Shown here piece by piece: positions 8,186 to 14,735 of a DNA stretch of 45,903 bases. A program made the translations under genes and the position numbers. The notes under the pieces are model-generated. The model was not told the origin of the DNA, searched no databases, and was given only the letters and a program-made list of their open reading frames with translations. The stretch's first letter is position 1. Each line of letters opens with the position of its first letter. Source of the DNA: Candidatus Peribacteria bacterium RIFCSPHIGHO2_01_FULL_51_35 (GTDB taxonomy: Bacteria > Patescibacteriota > Gracilibacteria > Peribacterales > Peribacteraceae); contig MFXP01000008.1 of assembly GCA_001787535.1 (NCBI GenBank), positions 27,219-73,121 on the forward strand, in the 5' to 3' direction.

Positions 8186-8191
8186 TACACT
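8186..8191 (+). promoter_or_regulatory. -10 box before der
   Basis: TACACT, 8 nt before the der ATG: leaderless spacing, divergent from the leuS promoter. Confidence 0.45.
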
Positions 8192-8199
8192 GTCCGCTC

Positions 8200-9567
8200 A
8201 TGAGCAGCCTCCCGACCGTCGCCATTATCGGCCGCCCCAATACGGGCAAGTCCACGCTGTTCAACAGACTCGTGGGGCGAAGGCAAGCCATCGTGAGCGA
8301 TATTCCGGGAACGACGCGCGACCACGTTGCGGGTGTTATAGAGGAGGCAGAGATCCCCTATCTTCTGGTAGACACGGGCGGCATGGGCGGCGGCACCGAA
8401 GACAAAGCTATGGAAGACGACGTGCATGCGCAGTCGCTGCTCGCCATCGAGCATGCGGATGTCATCATCTTTACCGTGAACAGCCGCGAGGAACTCACGG
8501 CCAGCGATTTTGCAATCGTGGATATTCTGCGCAAGCGCCGACGCAAGCATGTACCGGTGCTGCTGATCATCACGAAGTGTGACAACCCGGAACAGATGGA
8601 AGAGATGCTGCCGAATTTTCATCAACTGGGTATTGCCGATGAAGTGCTGCCCGTGAGTGCACCGCATCGCATCGGCACCGATGAATTGGAAACTGCGATT
8701 CAAGAACGATTGAAAAATGCACAGTTTCAGAAGAAAGATGAACGCCAGGGCACGGCGCTCGCGAGCGCCGTGCCGCGCATCGCCATCATCGGCCAACCGA
8801 ATGTGGGAAAAAGTTCGCTGATCAATGCGTTCATGTCGGATAGCGAGCGAGATAAATCCCCCAAACTTGTGTCCGATGTTCCCGGCACCACGCGGGATTC
8901 CACGGATACGGTGATTGTGCGTGAGGGAAAAGAATTCATCTTCGTAGACACTGCGGGACTGCGCAAAGCAGCCATGAAAGCGGAAGAAATAGAAGGTCTT
9001 TCGATTCTCCGCACGGTGCAAGCACTGGAGCACTGCGACATCAGTATTTTGATCGTCGATGCGACGAAAACGGTGTCCAAGCAGGACAAGCGAATCGCAA
9101 AAATGGCGATGGAAGCCGGCAAAGGCTTCATCATTCTTCTGAATAAAATCGATCTGCTGACGACGGAACAGAAGAAAGAGAAACTGAACGAGATGAAGAT
9201 AGCACTGCACTTCTGCGAATTTGCTCCGGTGGTGCTGTGTTCCGCACAAACGCGCGAAGGCATTGTGAAAATTTTTGATCTTATTGAGATGGTGCAACGC
9301 AATCGCTTGCGCCGCATCGCAACGAAAGATCTTCAACAATGGTTTTCCGGCGTGGCAGCTTCCGGCCCCGTGGGAGAGCTCGGAAAATCGAAGTACATCA
9401 CACAAGCCGATGAACTACCGCCGACATTCGTCGTCTTCGTCAAAGATCCGCGAAAAGTGCAGCTTTCACAATTGAAATTTCTTGATCGTAAGCTTCGTGA
9501 AACGTTCGGCTTCGATGGAACGCCGATTCGGTGGATTACAAAGTCATCACTCAAGGACGAACGGTAA
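8200..9567 (+). CDS. der: Ribosome-assembly GTPase Der (EngA)
   Basis: Essential tandem GTPase that helps mature the 50S subunit. 455 aa, typical length. The first G domain has GRPNTGKS (11-18), DTGG (58-61) and a TKCD variant of NKxD (125-128). The second has GQPNVGKS (198-205), DTAG and NKID. The C-terminal KH-like domain includes PPTFVVFVKDPRKV and the ending GFDGTPIRW, as in the family. ATG 8200 starts directly with the first G domain. It stands alone, divergent from leuS. A long open frame on the opposite strand is a coding shadow. Confidence 0.97.
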   Translation: MSSLPTVAIIGRPNTGKSTLFNRLVGRRQAIVSDIPGTTRDHVAGVIEEAEIPYLLVDTGGMGGGTEDKAMEDDVHAQSLLAIEHADVIIFTVNSREELTASDFAIVDILRKRRRKHVPVLLIITKCDNPEQMEEMLPNFHQLGIADEVLPVSAPHRIGTDELETAIQERLKNAQFQKKDERQGTALASAVPRIAIIGQPNVGKSSLINAFMSDSERDKSPKLVSDVPGTTRDSTDTVIVREGKEFIFVDTAGLRKAAMKAEEIEGLSILRTVQALEHCDISILIVDATKTVSKQDKRIAKMAMEAGKGFIILLNKIDLLTTEQKKEKLNEMKIALHFCEFAPVVLCSAQTREGIVKIFDLIEMVQRNRLRRIATKDLQQWFSGVAASGPVGELGKSKYITQADELPPTFVVFVKDPRKVQLSQLKFLDRKLRETFGFDGTPIRWITKSSLKDER

Positions 9568-9586
9568 GGTCTGGATGTAAGGAATG

Positions 9587-9626
9587 GCAGGAAAGGCAGG
9601 AACGTTTCTGCCCTCGTTGCCTTTTC
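9587..9626. terminator. Candidate terminator between convergent der and SLOG-like gene
   Basis: Stem aaaggca ... tgccttt (with an inner ggcag/ctgcc pairing) followed by tcttac on the plus strand. It lies between two converging genes. The words ggcaggaa and ggcagaaat recur here in opposite orientations, so it may also belong to the word-repeat class described at 26164. Confidence 0.4.
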
Positions 9627-10250
9627 TTACATTTCTGCCCTTTTCTTGGGTACCGGATGCGCGTCGCGGATACGTCCGTCTTCTTTTATCGGGATAGGGT
9701 ACGCCTTCACCACGATTTCGATTTTATCGAGCAATTTCGCGGGATCATCGTCCATCACAAGGTTCGGAGGCATCTCCCGTTGGCAGAGTTCCTGAACAAC
9801 GTGCGGAATGTTGTTGCTGATACCACCGCTGTTCGTGACGATGCCGATGCAACGGCCTTCATCGTACGCAATGGTGAATTCATTGAGCGTGCCGATGCCT
9901 CCCCCTATGAGAACGACTGCGTCGGATGAGCGAATATTGATGATGTCGCGCTCCATGAAACCCAAGCCCGTGTAGATGATCATGTTGTGGGCATGCGGCG
10001 ATTTATACTCATTGATATGCTCGTATTCCGAGAACGCCGGCGAAATGCCGACAGTGAAACCGTTGAATTCTTTTGCACCGAGCAGCGCGTCATTCGGGAG
10101 TCCCGGACATGCGCCATTGATGAAGATGTACCCTCGCTTTGCAATTTCATTGCCGAGCTTGCGCGCTTTTTCACGCGCAACGGGATCCTCGATTTGAGGA
10201 CCGCTTGCGGATCCCATGACGCCGATTTTGAGCTTGTGATGATGAGCCAT
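9627..10250 (-). CDS. SLOG/LOG-family (TIGR00725-like) nucleotide-binding protein
   Basis: 207 aa from ATG 10250 (MAHHHKLKIGVMGSAS). It has a Rossmann-like LOG/SLOG fold: IGVMGSASG at the N-terminus, then GACPGLPNDALLGA and the glycine-rich LIGGGIGTLNE motif near residue 120, equivalent to the PGGxGTxxE motif of LOG proteins. LOG enzymes release free cytokinin bases from nucleotides, while other SLOG proteins sense nucleotides; which applies here is not clear. The open frame reaches 10388, but homology starts at 10250. It is probably the last gene of an operon with 10271-10684 and 10684-10932, 20 nt after the former. Confidence 0.75.
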   Translation of the reverse strand: MAHHHKLKIGVMGSASGPQIEDPVAREKARKLGNEIAKRGYIFINGACPGLPNDALLGAKEFNGFTVGISPAFSEYEHINEYKSPHAHNMIIYTGLGFMERDIINIRSSDAVVLIGGGIGTLNEFTIAYDEGRCIGIVTNSGGISNNIPHVVQELCQREMPPNLVMDDDPAKLLDKIEIVVKAYPIPIKEDGRIRDAHPVPKKRAEM

Positions 10251-10270
10251 GATGAGGGCTAGGGTTGGGG

Positions 10271-10684
10271 TTAGGATCCGGATAGTTCTCGTATGCAAAT
10301 ATCGCGCAATGCAGGCTTGATTGTAGCATTTATCTGTTCGCAGCGCCGTGCATCCAACTTGATGCGCGCGAGACAGTACGCAATCCAATCTCCCATGCTC
10401 GGTGCATTATCGTACGCCGGAATCGGTTCCAACTTGTTGCATCCGTGAATATTATCTTGCTTCGTTGCATCTTCAATTCTTTTATAAATCTGCCGCGTGT
10501 CTTCATTTTCTTCCGTCGCAATCATCTGCGCGAGCAGCGGTTTGAGGGCAACGCTCACTTTGGAAAGTTGATTCAGCGCGCCATTCGCATGCGCTTGCAC
10601 TTTTTCCAAAGAAACATCCGCAGGCAACCGGATGCCGACACCCATGTACAGAAGCAGCGCGATGATGGGAATAAATTTTTTCAT
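10271..10684 (-). CDS. Small exported hypothetical protein
   Basis: 137 aa. The N-terminus MKKFIPIIALLLYMGVGIRLPA is a basic stretch plus hydrophobic core, so a signal peptide or anchor. The mature part is mostly helical with four Cys (contexts HGCN, YCLA, RRCE, DICI), which could form disulfides outside the cell. No family is recognised. Its ATG overlaps the stop of the upstream gene (TAATG), which implies translational coupling. Confidence 0.65.
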   Translation of the reverse strand: MKKFIPIIALLLYMGVGIRLPADVSLEKVQAHANGALNQLSKVSVALKPLLAQMIATEENEDTRQIYKRIEDATKQDNIHGCNKLEPIPAYDNAPSMGDWIAYCLARIKLDARRCEQINATIKPALRDICIRELSGS

Positions 10685-10932
10685 TAGGCGACATTGAGAA
10701 CGGTTTCCGTGAGCGGAGTTGGTTGGTATCTGTGTTGCATCAAAATCGTCGGTGTATGCAAAAGCCGTTGTCCTTCCTCAATCAAAGCATTGTCGTTAAG
10801 GATCACATAGAGTTCCTGCCCGGTCTTACCGATGCCCTGATCAATCATCAGATCCTTCGCCATGGGATTCATATCTGCCGCAAGAATGCGTTGATTGTAT
10901 TCAGCCGGGCTAATGGTGTCTTTTGGACTCAT
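10684..10932 (-). CDS. Small hypothetical protein, first gene of three-gene operon
   Basis: 82 aa beginning MSPKDTISPAEYNQRILAAD. Soluble, no membrane segment, unknown family. Its stop overlaps the start of the exported protein gene by one base (TAATG). The divergent gene at 11030 shares the upstream AT-rich region 10933-11020. Confidence 0.6.
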   Translation of the reverse strand: MSPKDTISPAEYNQRILAADMNPMAKDLMIDQGIGKTGQELYVILNDNALIEEGQRLLHTPTILMQHRYQPTPLTETVLNVA

Positions 10933-11014
10933 TTGTGTGTTTTTGTGAGCTTTTAGAGTTAGTTCTACTTCTCAATATGATACCATAATATTGGATTTTA
11001 CGCCAGTATTAAGC

Positions 11015-11020
11015 TATCCT
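11015..11020 (+). promoter_or_regulatory. -10 box before the acidic hypothetical gene
   Basis: TATCCT with TTGGAT at 10991-10996, spacer 18 nt. It ends 9 nt before GTG 11030. Confidence 0.35.
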
Positions 11021-11029
11021 TGCAATCCT

Positions 11030-11701
11030 GTGAAAAACGACGAAATGGGCAAAAATGGCGTCAATATTGACCTCGAATTCGAGGAGAAACTCAGGGAAAT
11101 CCTTTCACTGCTGGACAAAGGAAAAACTATTGAAGCGAGACAAAAGCATGAAATGGCTATGAGAAGAAACGAACTCCTCTTCCAGGTGAGTGATGTTTTA
11201 CGAAAAAAATTCCTGGATCTCATCCCCACATTTTCCAATAAAGTAAGTGTCGACGAACCACTCGTGGCGAAAGCGAAACCGTTGCCAAAATGGCTCCTTC
11301 AAAAACCCAAACCCCGAATCCATCTGCGAAAACCGGAGAATCGACCGGAGCGAGATGACGGGGAATTGAAAGATGAGGATGAGGAACTGCGTCAGAATTT
11401 ATTATTTCGATTCTTTGAGGTGCGTCTTGGATTAACGGAAGCGGCGCTGGAAGAAAATAAAAAAGAGATGGAACGCGTGAGACAATGCTTGGCAGGCTTG
11501 ACAGACGAGCATTCCAAAGAAGAAGTGTTCGAAGCAATCGCACCTCTGCTTGCCTCTCCCCCGCCGGGGAAAATCGGCGTCGCCCTCATGCAATTCTTCT
11601 CAGACAAAAGTTGGCTCTCTGTTAACGAAGAGGAACAAGAACCGAATGAAGACGAACTCCGAGAGATCGAAGAAGAACTGAAAAGAACCAAACTCCTTTA
11701 A
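11030..11701 (+). CDS. Hypothetical acidic coiled-coil protein
   Basis: About 223 aa if started at GTG 11030, or 218 from ATG 11045; the promoter spacing favours 11030, and the frame itself opens at 10991. No family recognised. Two helical charged halves (LEFEEKLREILSLLDKGKTIEARQ and LTEAALEENKKEMERVRQ) are joined by a proline/lysine-rich linker (KPLPKWLLQKPKPRIHLRKP). The tail is strongly acidic (EEEQEPNEDELREIEEELKR). No signal peptide is seen. It ends 4 nt into the convergent mltG stop region, so the two 3' ends overlap. Confidence 0.65.
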   Translation: MKNDEMGKNGVNIDLEFEEKLREILSLLDKGKTIEARQKHEMAMRRNELLFQVSDVLRKKFLDLIPTFSNKVSVDEPLVAKAKPLPKWLLQKPKPRIHLRKPENRPERDDGELKDEDEELRQNLLFRFFEVRLGLTEAALEENKKEMERVRQCLAGLTDEHSKEEVFEAIAPLLASPPPGKIGVALMQFFSDKSWLSVNEEEQEPNEDELREIEEELKRTKLL

Positions 11702-12711
11702 CGAATATAATTGTATTTGTTGATATTATGCTCCTCATTTGTTTCCGCGTAATGAATCTGCCCATCCGTACCATGAAGGTAGTACCAATACGGTGAATCT
11801 TTCGGATGCAAGGCAGCGCGGATGGCGGCAATGCTCGGGCTTGCGATGGGACCCGGCGGAAGACCACGGAACTTGCGCAGGTTGTACGGTGAATTGGTAT
11901 TGAGATCGGCAACCGTGATCGCACCGGTGGGCTTTTCCAAGATGTACCTGACCGTCGCATCCACGCCCAAACCCGATCCCGCATCGTACCGTTTCCAAAG
12001 AATGCCGGCGACCGTGGGACGCTCATTATCGGTGCGTGTTTCTTCTTCTATGAGCGATGCCATCGTGACGATCTCATGCAGCGAGCGGTCGGAGGCAGCC
12101 AGATCTTTTTCCAGCGGAACGAGCACTTTTTTATCGAACGTGCCGAGGAGTCTTTCCAGGAAAAACTTCGGCACGAATTCTTGCACAACGATGAAGTAGG
12201 TGTCGGGATACAAGTAGCCCTCCACTTTTCCACCACGGTCTGCAAGAGTCGCACCCTGCGGCAAGAAATCAAAGGAAGAGAAGTCACACGTTTTTGCGCA
12301 CGCCATCAATTCCCCTGCTTCGATGACGCCTTTTTCCGCAAGCACGGCATCGATGTCTTTGACGGTGAACCCTTCCGGAATGGTGATGACGCCCTCTTCG
12401 CCGATTCCTTTGGTAAGAGCCTCTGCGATCTCTGCAACACTTTGATTCTGTTTCATGATGAATGTCCCCGCTTGCAGCTTGGTATCCAAGCCTTTGGAGC
12501 GAACATACAGCTCAAATGCCAATGGAGAGCGGATAACTTTTTCCTCATCCAACGTCGCTGCAATCTGCTTCACCGATGATCCTTTTTCTATTTTTACTGA
12601 TTGCCGCGTGTCATCATTCGCATCCACAGGCGCAAGCGCACGCAGATACCAGAGATAACTGGCTCCGGATACAGTGCCTAGGATGCAGACGAGAACGAGA
12701 AATTTTTTCAT
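11698..12711 (-). CDS. mltG: Endolytic murein transglycosylase MltG
   Basis: Inner-membrane lytic transglycosylase that cuts nascent glycan strands. 337 aa. An N-terminal membrane anchor (KKFLVLVCILGTVSGASYLWYL) is followed by a LysM-like subdomain (SSVKQIAATLDEEKVI) and the YceG catalytic domain. The latter has GYLYPDTY and ASLIEEET, which contains the catalytic Glu, and ends with NTYNT-like motifs (NTNSPYNLRKFRGLPPGPI). It starts 4 nt after the ybaB stop, in one operon. Together with the RlpA-like and 3D-domain proteins in this window it shows an active peptidoglycan wall. Confidence 0.95.
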   Translation of the reverse strand: MKKFLVLVCILGTVSGASYLWYLRALAPVDANDDTRQSVKIEKGSSVKQIAATLDEEKVIRSPLAFELYVRSKGLDTKLQAGTFIMKQNQSVAEIAEALTKGIGEEGVITIPEGFTVKDIDAVLAEKGVIEAGELMACAKTCDFSSFDFLPQGATLADRGGKVEGYLYPDTYFIVVQEFVPKFFLERLLGTFDKKVLVPLEKDLAASDRSLHEIVTMASLIEEETRTDNERPTVAGILWKRYDAGSGLGVDATVRYILEKPTGAITVADLNTNSPYNLRKFRGLPPGPIASPSIAAIRAALHPKDSPYWYYLHGTDGQIHYAETNEEHNINKYNYIR

Positions 12712-12715
12712 AGCA

Positions 12716-13003
12716 TTATGATGTCTTCATGCCCATCTCGCCCATAATCCCCTGCATGCGCTCCGCGGAAACAACTTGCGCCTTTTTCATGGCGCGGTTC
12801 AGTGCGTCTTTTGTCAGCGCCGGGATTTGGTTTCGATCCACAGATTCCGCAATTTCAATGGAAATGATCTCCTGTTCGCCGGATACGACGACTTTTACAC
12901 CGTTCGCTTCCGCTTCCACATGGATATTCTTCAGTTCTTTCTTCACACGCTTGGCTTCCTTCTGCAATTTATACGCGTTTTTGAGGTCAGAAAAAGATGT
13001 CAT
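12716..13003 (-). CDS. ybaB: YbaB/EbfC nucleoid-associated protein
   Basis: Small DNA-binding dimer often found beside recombination or replication genes; here it sits with mltG. 95 aa from ATG 13003 (MTSFSDLKNAYKLQKEAKRV). The heptad-like helix, then beta segment (VKVVVSGEQEIISIEIAES), then the C-terminal helix ending MGEMGMK are family-typical. An upstream in-frame ATG at 13033 is less likely because TATTAT (13013-13018, extended TG) lies 9 nt before 13003. Confidence 0.9.
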   Translation of the reverse strand: MTSFSDLKNAYKLQKEAKRVKKELKNIHVEAEANGVKVVVSGEQEIISIEIAESVDRNQIPALTKDALNRAMKKAQVVSAERMQGIMGEMGMKTS

Positions 13004-13012
13004 AGGGATTGG

Positions 13013-13018
13013 ATAATA
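13013..13018 (-). promoter_or_regulatory. Extended -10 box before ybaB-mltG
   Basis: TGCTATTAT on the minus strand, 9 nt before the ybaB ATG. Confidence 0.5.
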
Positions 13019-13049
13019 GCAAAAATAATGCACTTACCAAACAGTTGAC

Positions 13050-13571
13050 TTAGAAATGAGTCTGCCAGTTACGAATGCTTTCCACAGCCTCCCATACGTT
13101 TCCAGCATATGTTATTCTTGCTTCCCTGCGCTTCTTTTCGGGAATTGATGTTGGCAAAACAACAACTGCACCGGGTGCCGTCTGTCCAAACATAAAACAG
13201 CATTTTTCGAGCGTTTTGAGAAATAACCGCACATCGGAAGGAGCAACTCTTACGGTAGATACATTCAAAATATATGCATTGGAAATTCCCGGATCATTAT
13301 CATTTGCATCAACAATGGATCGAAACGCATCCATGCTTTCTTTCGAAAAAGTTCCCGTTAGTCGAATACATGGAACACCTCGACGAATAGAACATGTGAC
13401 ATGAAATACGCCGGCTGCTTCCAATTGTTCTTCATGGAGTTTTTTTATCCTGTTAGAAAAATCTTCAAATAACTCATCCGGAATCATAAAATCCACCTCT
13501 CGTCTTCCTATTCTGGGAATGGAGCTCTGCTCCGGAGAAAGATTCAGATCATCTTGATTCTCTTCGATCAT
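13050..13571 (-). CDS. Hypothetical protein, possibly STAS-like
   Basis: 173 aa. After a polar N-terminus (~50 residues), the remainder alternates strands and helices: CIRLTGTFSKESMDAFRSIVDA, then NAYILNVSTVRVAPSDVRLFLKTLEKC, then GAVVVLPTSIPEKKRRE, ending WEAVESIRNW. This order resembles a STAS domain (anti-sigma-antagonist fold), but I see no clear phosphorylatable Ser motif, so the match is weak. No membrane segment. It lies between ybaB and the YbaK-like gene, all on the minus strand. A weak promoter TTGCAA/CAAAAT lies directly upstream. Confidence 0.6.
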   Translation of the reverse strand: MIEENQDDLNLSPEQSSIPRIGRREVDFMIPDELFEDFSNRIKKLHEEQLEAAGVFHVTCSIRRGVPCIRLTGTFSKESMDAFRSIVDANDNDPGISNAYILNVSTVRVAPSDVRLFLKTLEKCCFMFGQTAPGAVVVLPTSIPEKKRREARITYAGNVWEAVESIRNWQTHF

Positions 13572-13612
13572 ACGAGGATTTTGCTCTGAAACAGAAAATT
13601 TGCAACACTCGT

Positions 13613-14095
13613 TTACCGCTCCGGAACGACCAAAACTCTCGGTTCATGGCCAGTCACCTTCATAAATTTCTCCAGGCCATCGTGCGAGATGATCAAAGTC
13701 GCCGTATTCACGAGCGGATGGCACTGAATCTGTTCGGCATCCCAGAGCTCTTGGTCGATAATCACTTCGACGCGGTGATCGACATCATGAATCAAACCGA
13801 GCAATGTGACGGATCCCGGTTCGACACCAAGGTATTGTTTGAGCATCTCCGGCGAACCGAAGCTCAGTTTTTTCGCAGCGAGAATTTTTCCCAGATCTTT
13901 CAAACTCACACGTTTCTCGTGCGAGACGGATGCCAAAAAAAACCGGGATCCTTTTTCATCACGCAGAAAAAGATTTTTGGTTCCTGCTCCAGGTATAGGT
14001 GGAAGCTTGGATGATTCTTCGACTGTGAAGACTGCAGGATGATCAAATCGTTCGAAGGAAATGTTGTTCTCTGCAAGAAAAGACAGAAGATCCAT
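13613..14095 (-). CDS. YbaK/PrdX-type aminoacyl-tRNA deacylase
   Basis: Trans-editing domain protein that removes mischarged amino acids from tRNA; the ProXp-ala/PrdX branch clears Ala-tRNA-Pro. 160 aa from ATG 14095 (MDLLSFLAENNISFERFDHPAVFTVEE). Family motifs are GTKNLFLRDEKG, FFLASV, VSLKDLGKIL, LSFGSPEML and GSVTLLGLI. The open frame runs up to 14236, but those extra residues pass through a REP-like hairpin and lie upstream of TATAAT (14102-14107), so 14095 is the start, only 6 nt after the -10 box. Confidence 0.88.
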   Translation of the reverse strand: MDLLSFLAENNISFERFDHPAVFTVEESSKLPPIPGAGTKNLFLRDEKGSRFFLASVSHEKRVSLKDLGKILAAKKLSFGSPEMLKQYLGVEPGSVTLLGLIHDVDHRVEVIIDQELWDAEQIQCHPLVNTATLIISHDGLEKFMKVTGHEPRVLVVPER

Positions 14096-14101
14096 AGAAA
14101 G

Positions 14102-14107
14102 ATTATA
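14102..14107 (-). promoter_or_regulatory. Extended -10 box, leaderless, before the YbaK-like gene
   Basis: TGCTATAAT on the minus strand, consensus sequence, ending 6 nt before ATG 14095. One of the clearest leaderless arrangements in the window. Confidence 0.6.
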
Positions 14108-14117
14108 GCAAAAACCA

Positions 14118-14140
14118 GAGCGGCCATTCTTGGCCGCGGT
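14118..14140 (+). repeat. REP-like hairpin, copy 3
   Basis: GAGC + GGCCA + TTCT + TGGCC + GCGGTT. The 7-bp stem is 14120-14126 with 14131-14137. The 25 nt 14114-14138 are identical to 32256-32280. Lies just 3' of the RAYT gene. The following bases (14138-14190) repeat the words ggttgattgg, ggttggttgg and gttggttag. Confidence 0.75.
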
Positions 14141-14181
14141 TGATTGGAACAGTCGCGGTTGGTTGGTGGAACCGTAGTTGG

Positions 14182-14619
14182 TTAGAAAAACCATTCCAAC
14201 GTCGTAACATCCCATTTTCCGGATGCAGATGACCATGGATAATCTTCCGCATTATCAGAAAGACCTTTCTTCACGGGATTTAAATGAATGTATTTTAAAA
14301 CTTCTCGTGATTCTTTTGGAAAAGTCATATGGAATCTCGGTTGCCATATGGATCCGAGCCCGATGTTTAAGCTCACGATCCCTTTATAGACATTCATTAT
14401 TTTTGATATTTTCTCAGGTTCAACTACCTGCATCAGAAAATGGCAATGATCAGGCATGATCACAAATCCATACAAGAAAAAAGGGTGTAATTCTTGGACT
14501 CTATACAACGTATCAATTGCCTCACGAGCAAAGGCTGGATTTGCAAAGAGAGGCTTTCTATCACGAATGTTTGTTGTAATAAACATTGTCCCCTGTTGAT
14601 CGGGATGTCTTTGCGACAT
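14182..14619 (-). CDS. REP-associated tyrosine transposase (RAYT, Y1_Tnp)
   Basis: 145 aa single-domain HUH nuclease of the TnpA_REP type, which binds and nicks REP palindromes as single strands. The HUH motif is MPDHCHFLM (H58, H60), with a Cys between the histidines. The nucleophile motif is KYIHLNPVKKG (Y110), followed by the family ending YPWSS (~127-131). It is complete, though at the short end for the family. ATG 14619 lies 8 nt behind TATGAT (14628-14633), which sits in the loop of a small hairpin. REP-like copies 3 and 5 lie on either side in opposite orientation, the arrangement called a REPtron. Confidence 0.88.
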   Translation of the reverse strand: MSQRHPDQQGTMFITTNIRDRKPLFANPAFAREAIDTLYRVQELHPFFLYGFVIMPDHCHFLMQVVEPEKISKIMNVYKGIVSLNIGLGSIWQPRFHMTFPKESREVLKYIHLNPVKKGLSDNAEDYPWSSASGKWDVTTLEWFF

Positions 14620-14624
14620 AGCAA

Positions 14625-14642
14625 GAAATCATACGAGATTTC
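14625..14642. promoter_or_regulatory. Hairpin overlapping the RAYT promoter
   Basis: gaaatc + atacga + gatttc: a 6-bp stem. The minus-strand -10 TATGAT (14628-14633) lies in its stem and loop, 8 nt before the RAYT start. It could serve autoregulation; this is inference. Confidence 0.4.
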
Positions 14643-14674
14643 GAATCAAATATGAAATGTATTAAATACCTCAG

Positions 14675-14719
14675 AATCCGCGCCCAAGAACCTGCCTGCC
14701 GGCAGGCAGGTGGGCGCTC
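14675..14719 (-). repeat. REP-like hairpin, copy 5, with nested palindrome
   Basis: On the minus strand: GAGC + GCCCA + insert + TTCT + TGGGC + GCGGATT. The stem is 14680-14686 with 14711-14717. The loop holds the perfect 20-nt palindrome cctgcctgccggcaggcagg (14691-14710). Lies 5' of the RAYT gene. Confidence 0.7.
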
Positions 14720-14735
14720 TGCGGTATGACATGAT

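Noticed and set aside
8110-9405. 431-codon open frame on the minus strand
   Set aside because: It lies entirely antisense to der, whose GTPase motifs are complete; the product is rich in Arg, His and Cys without any motif.
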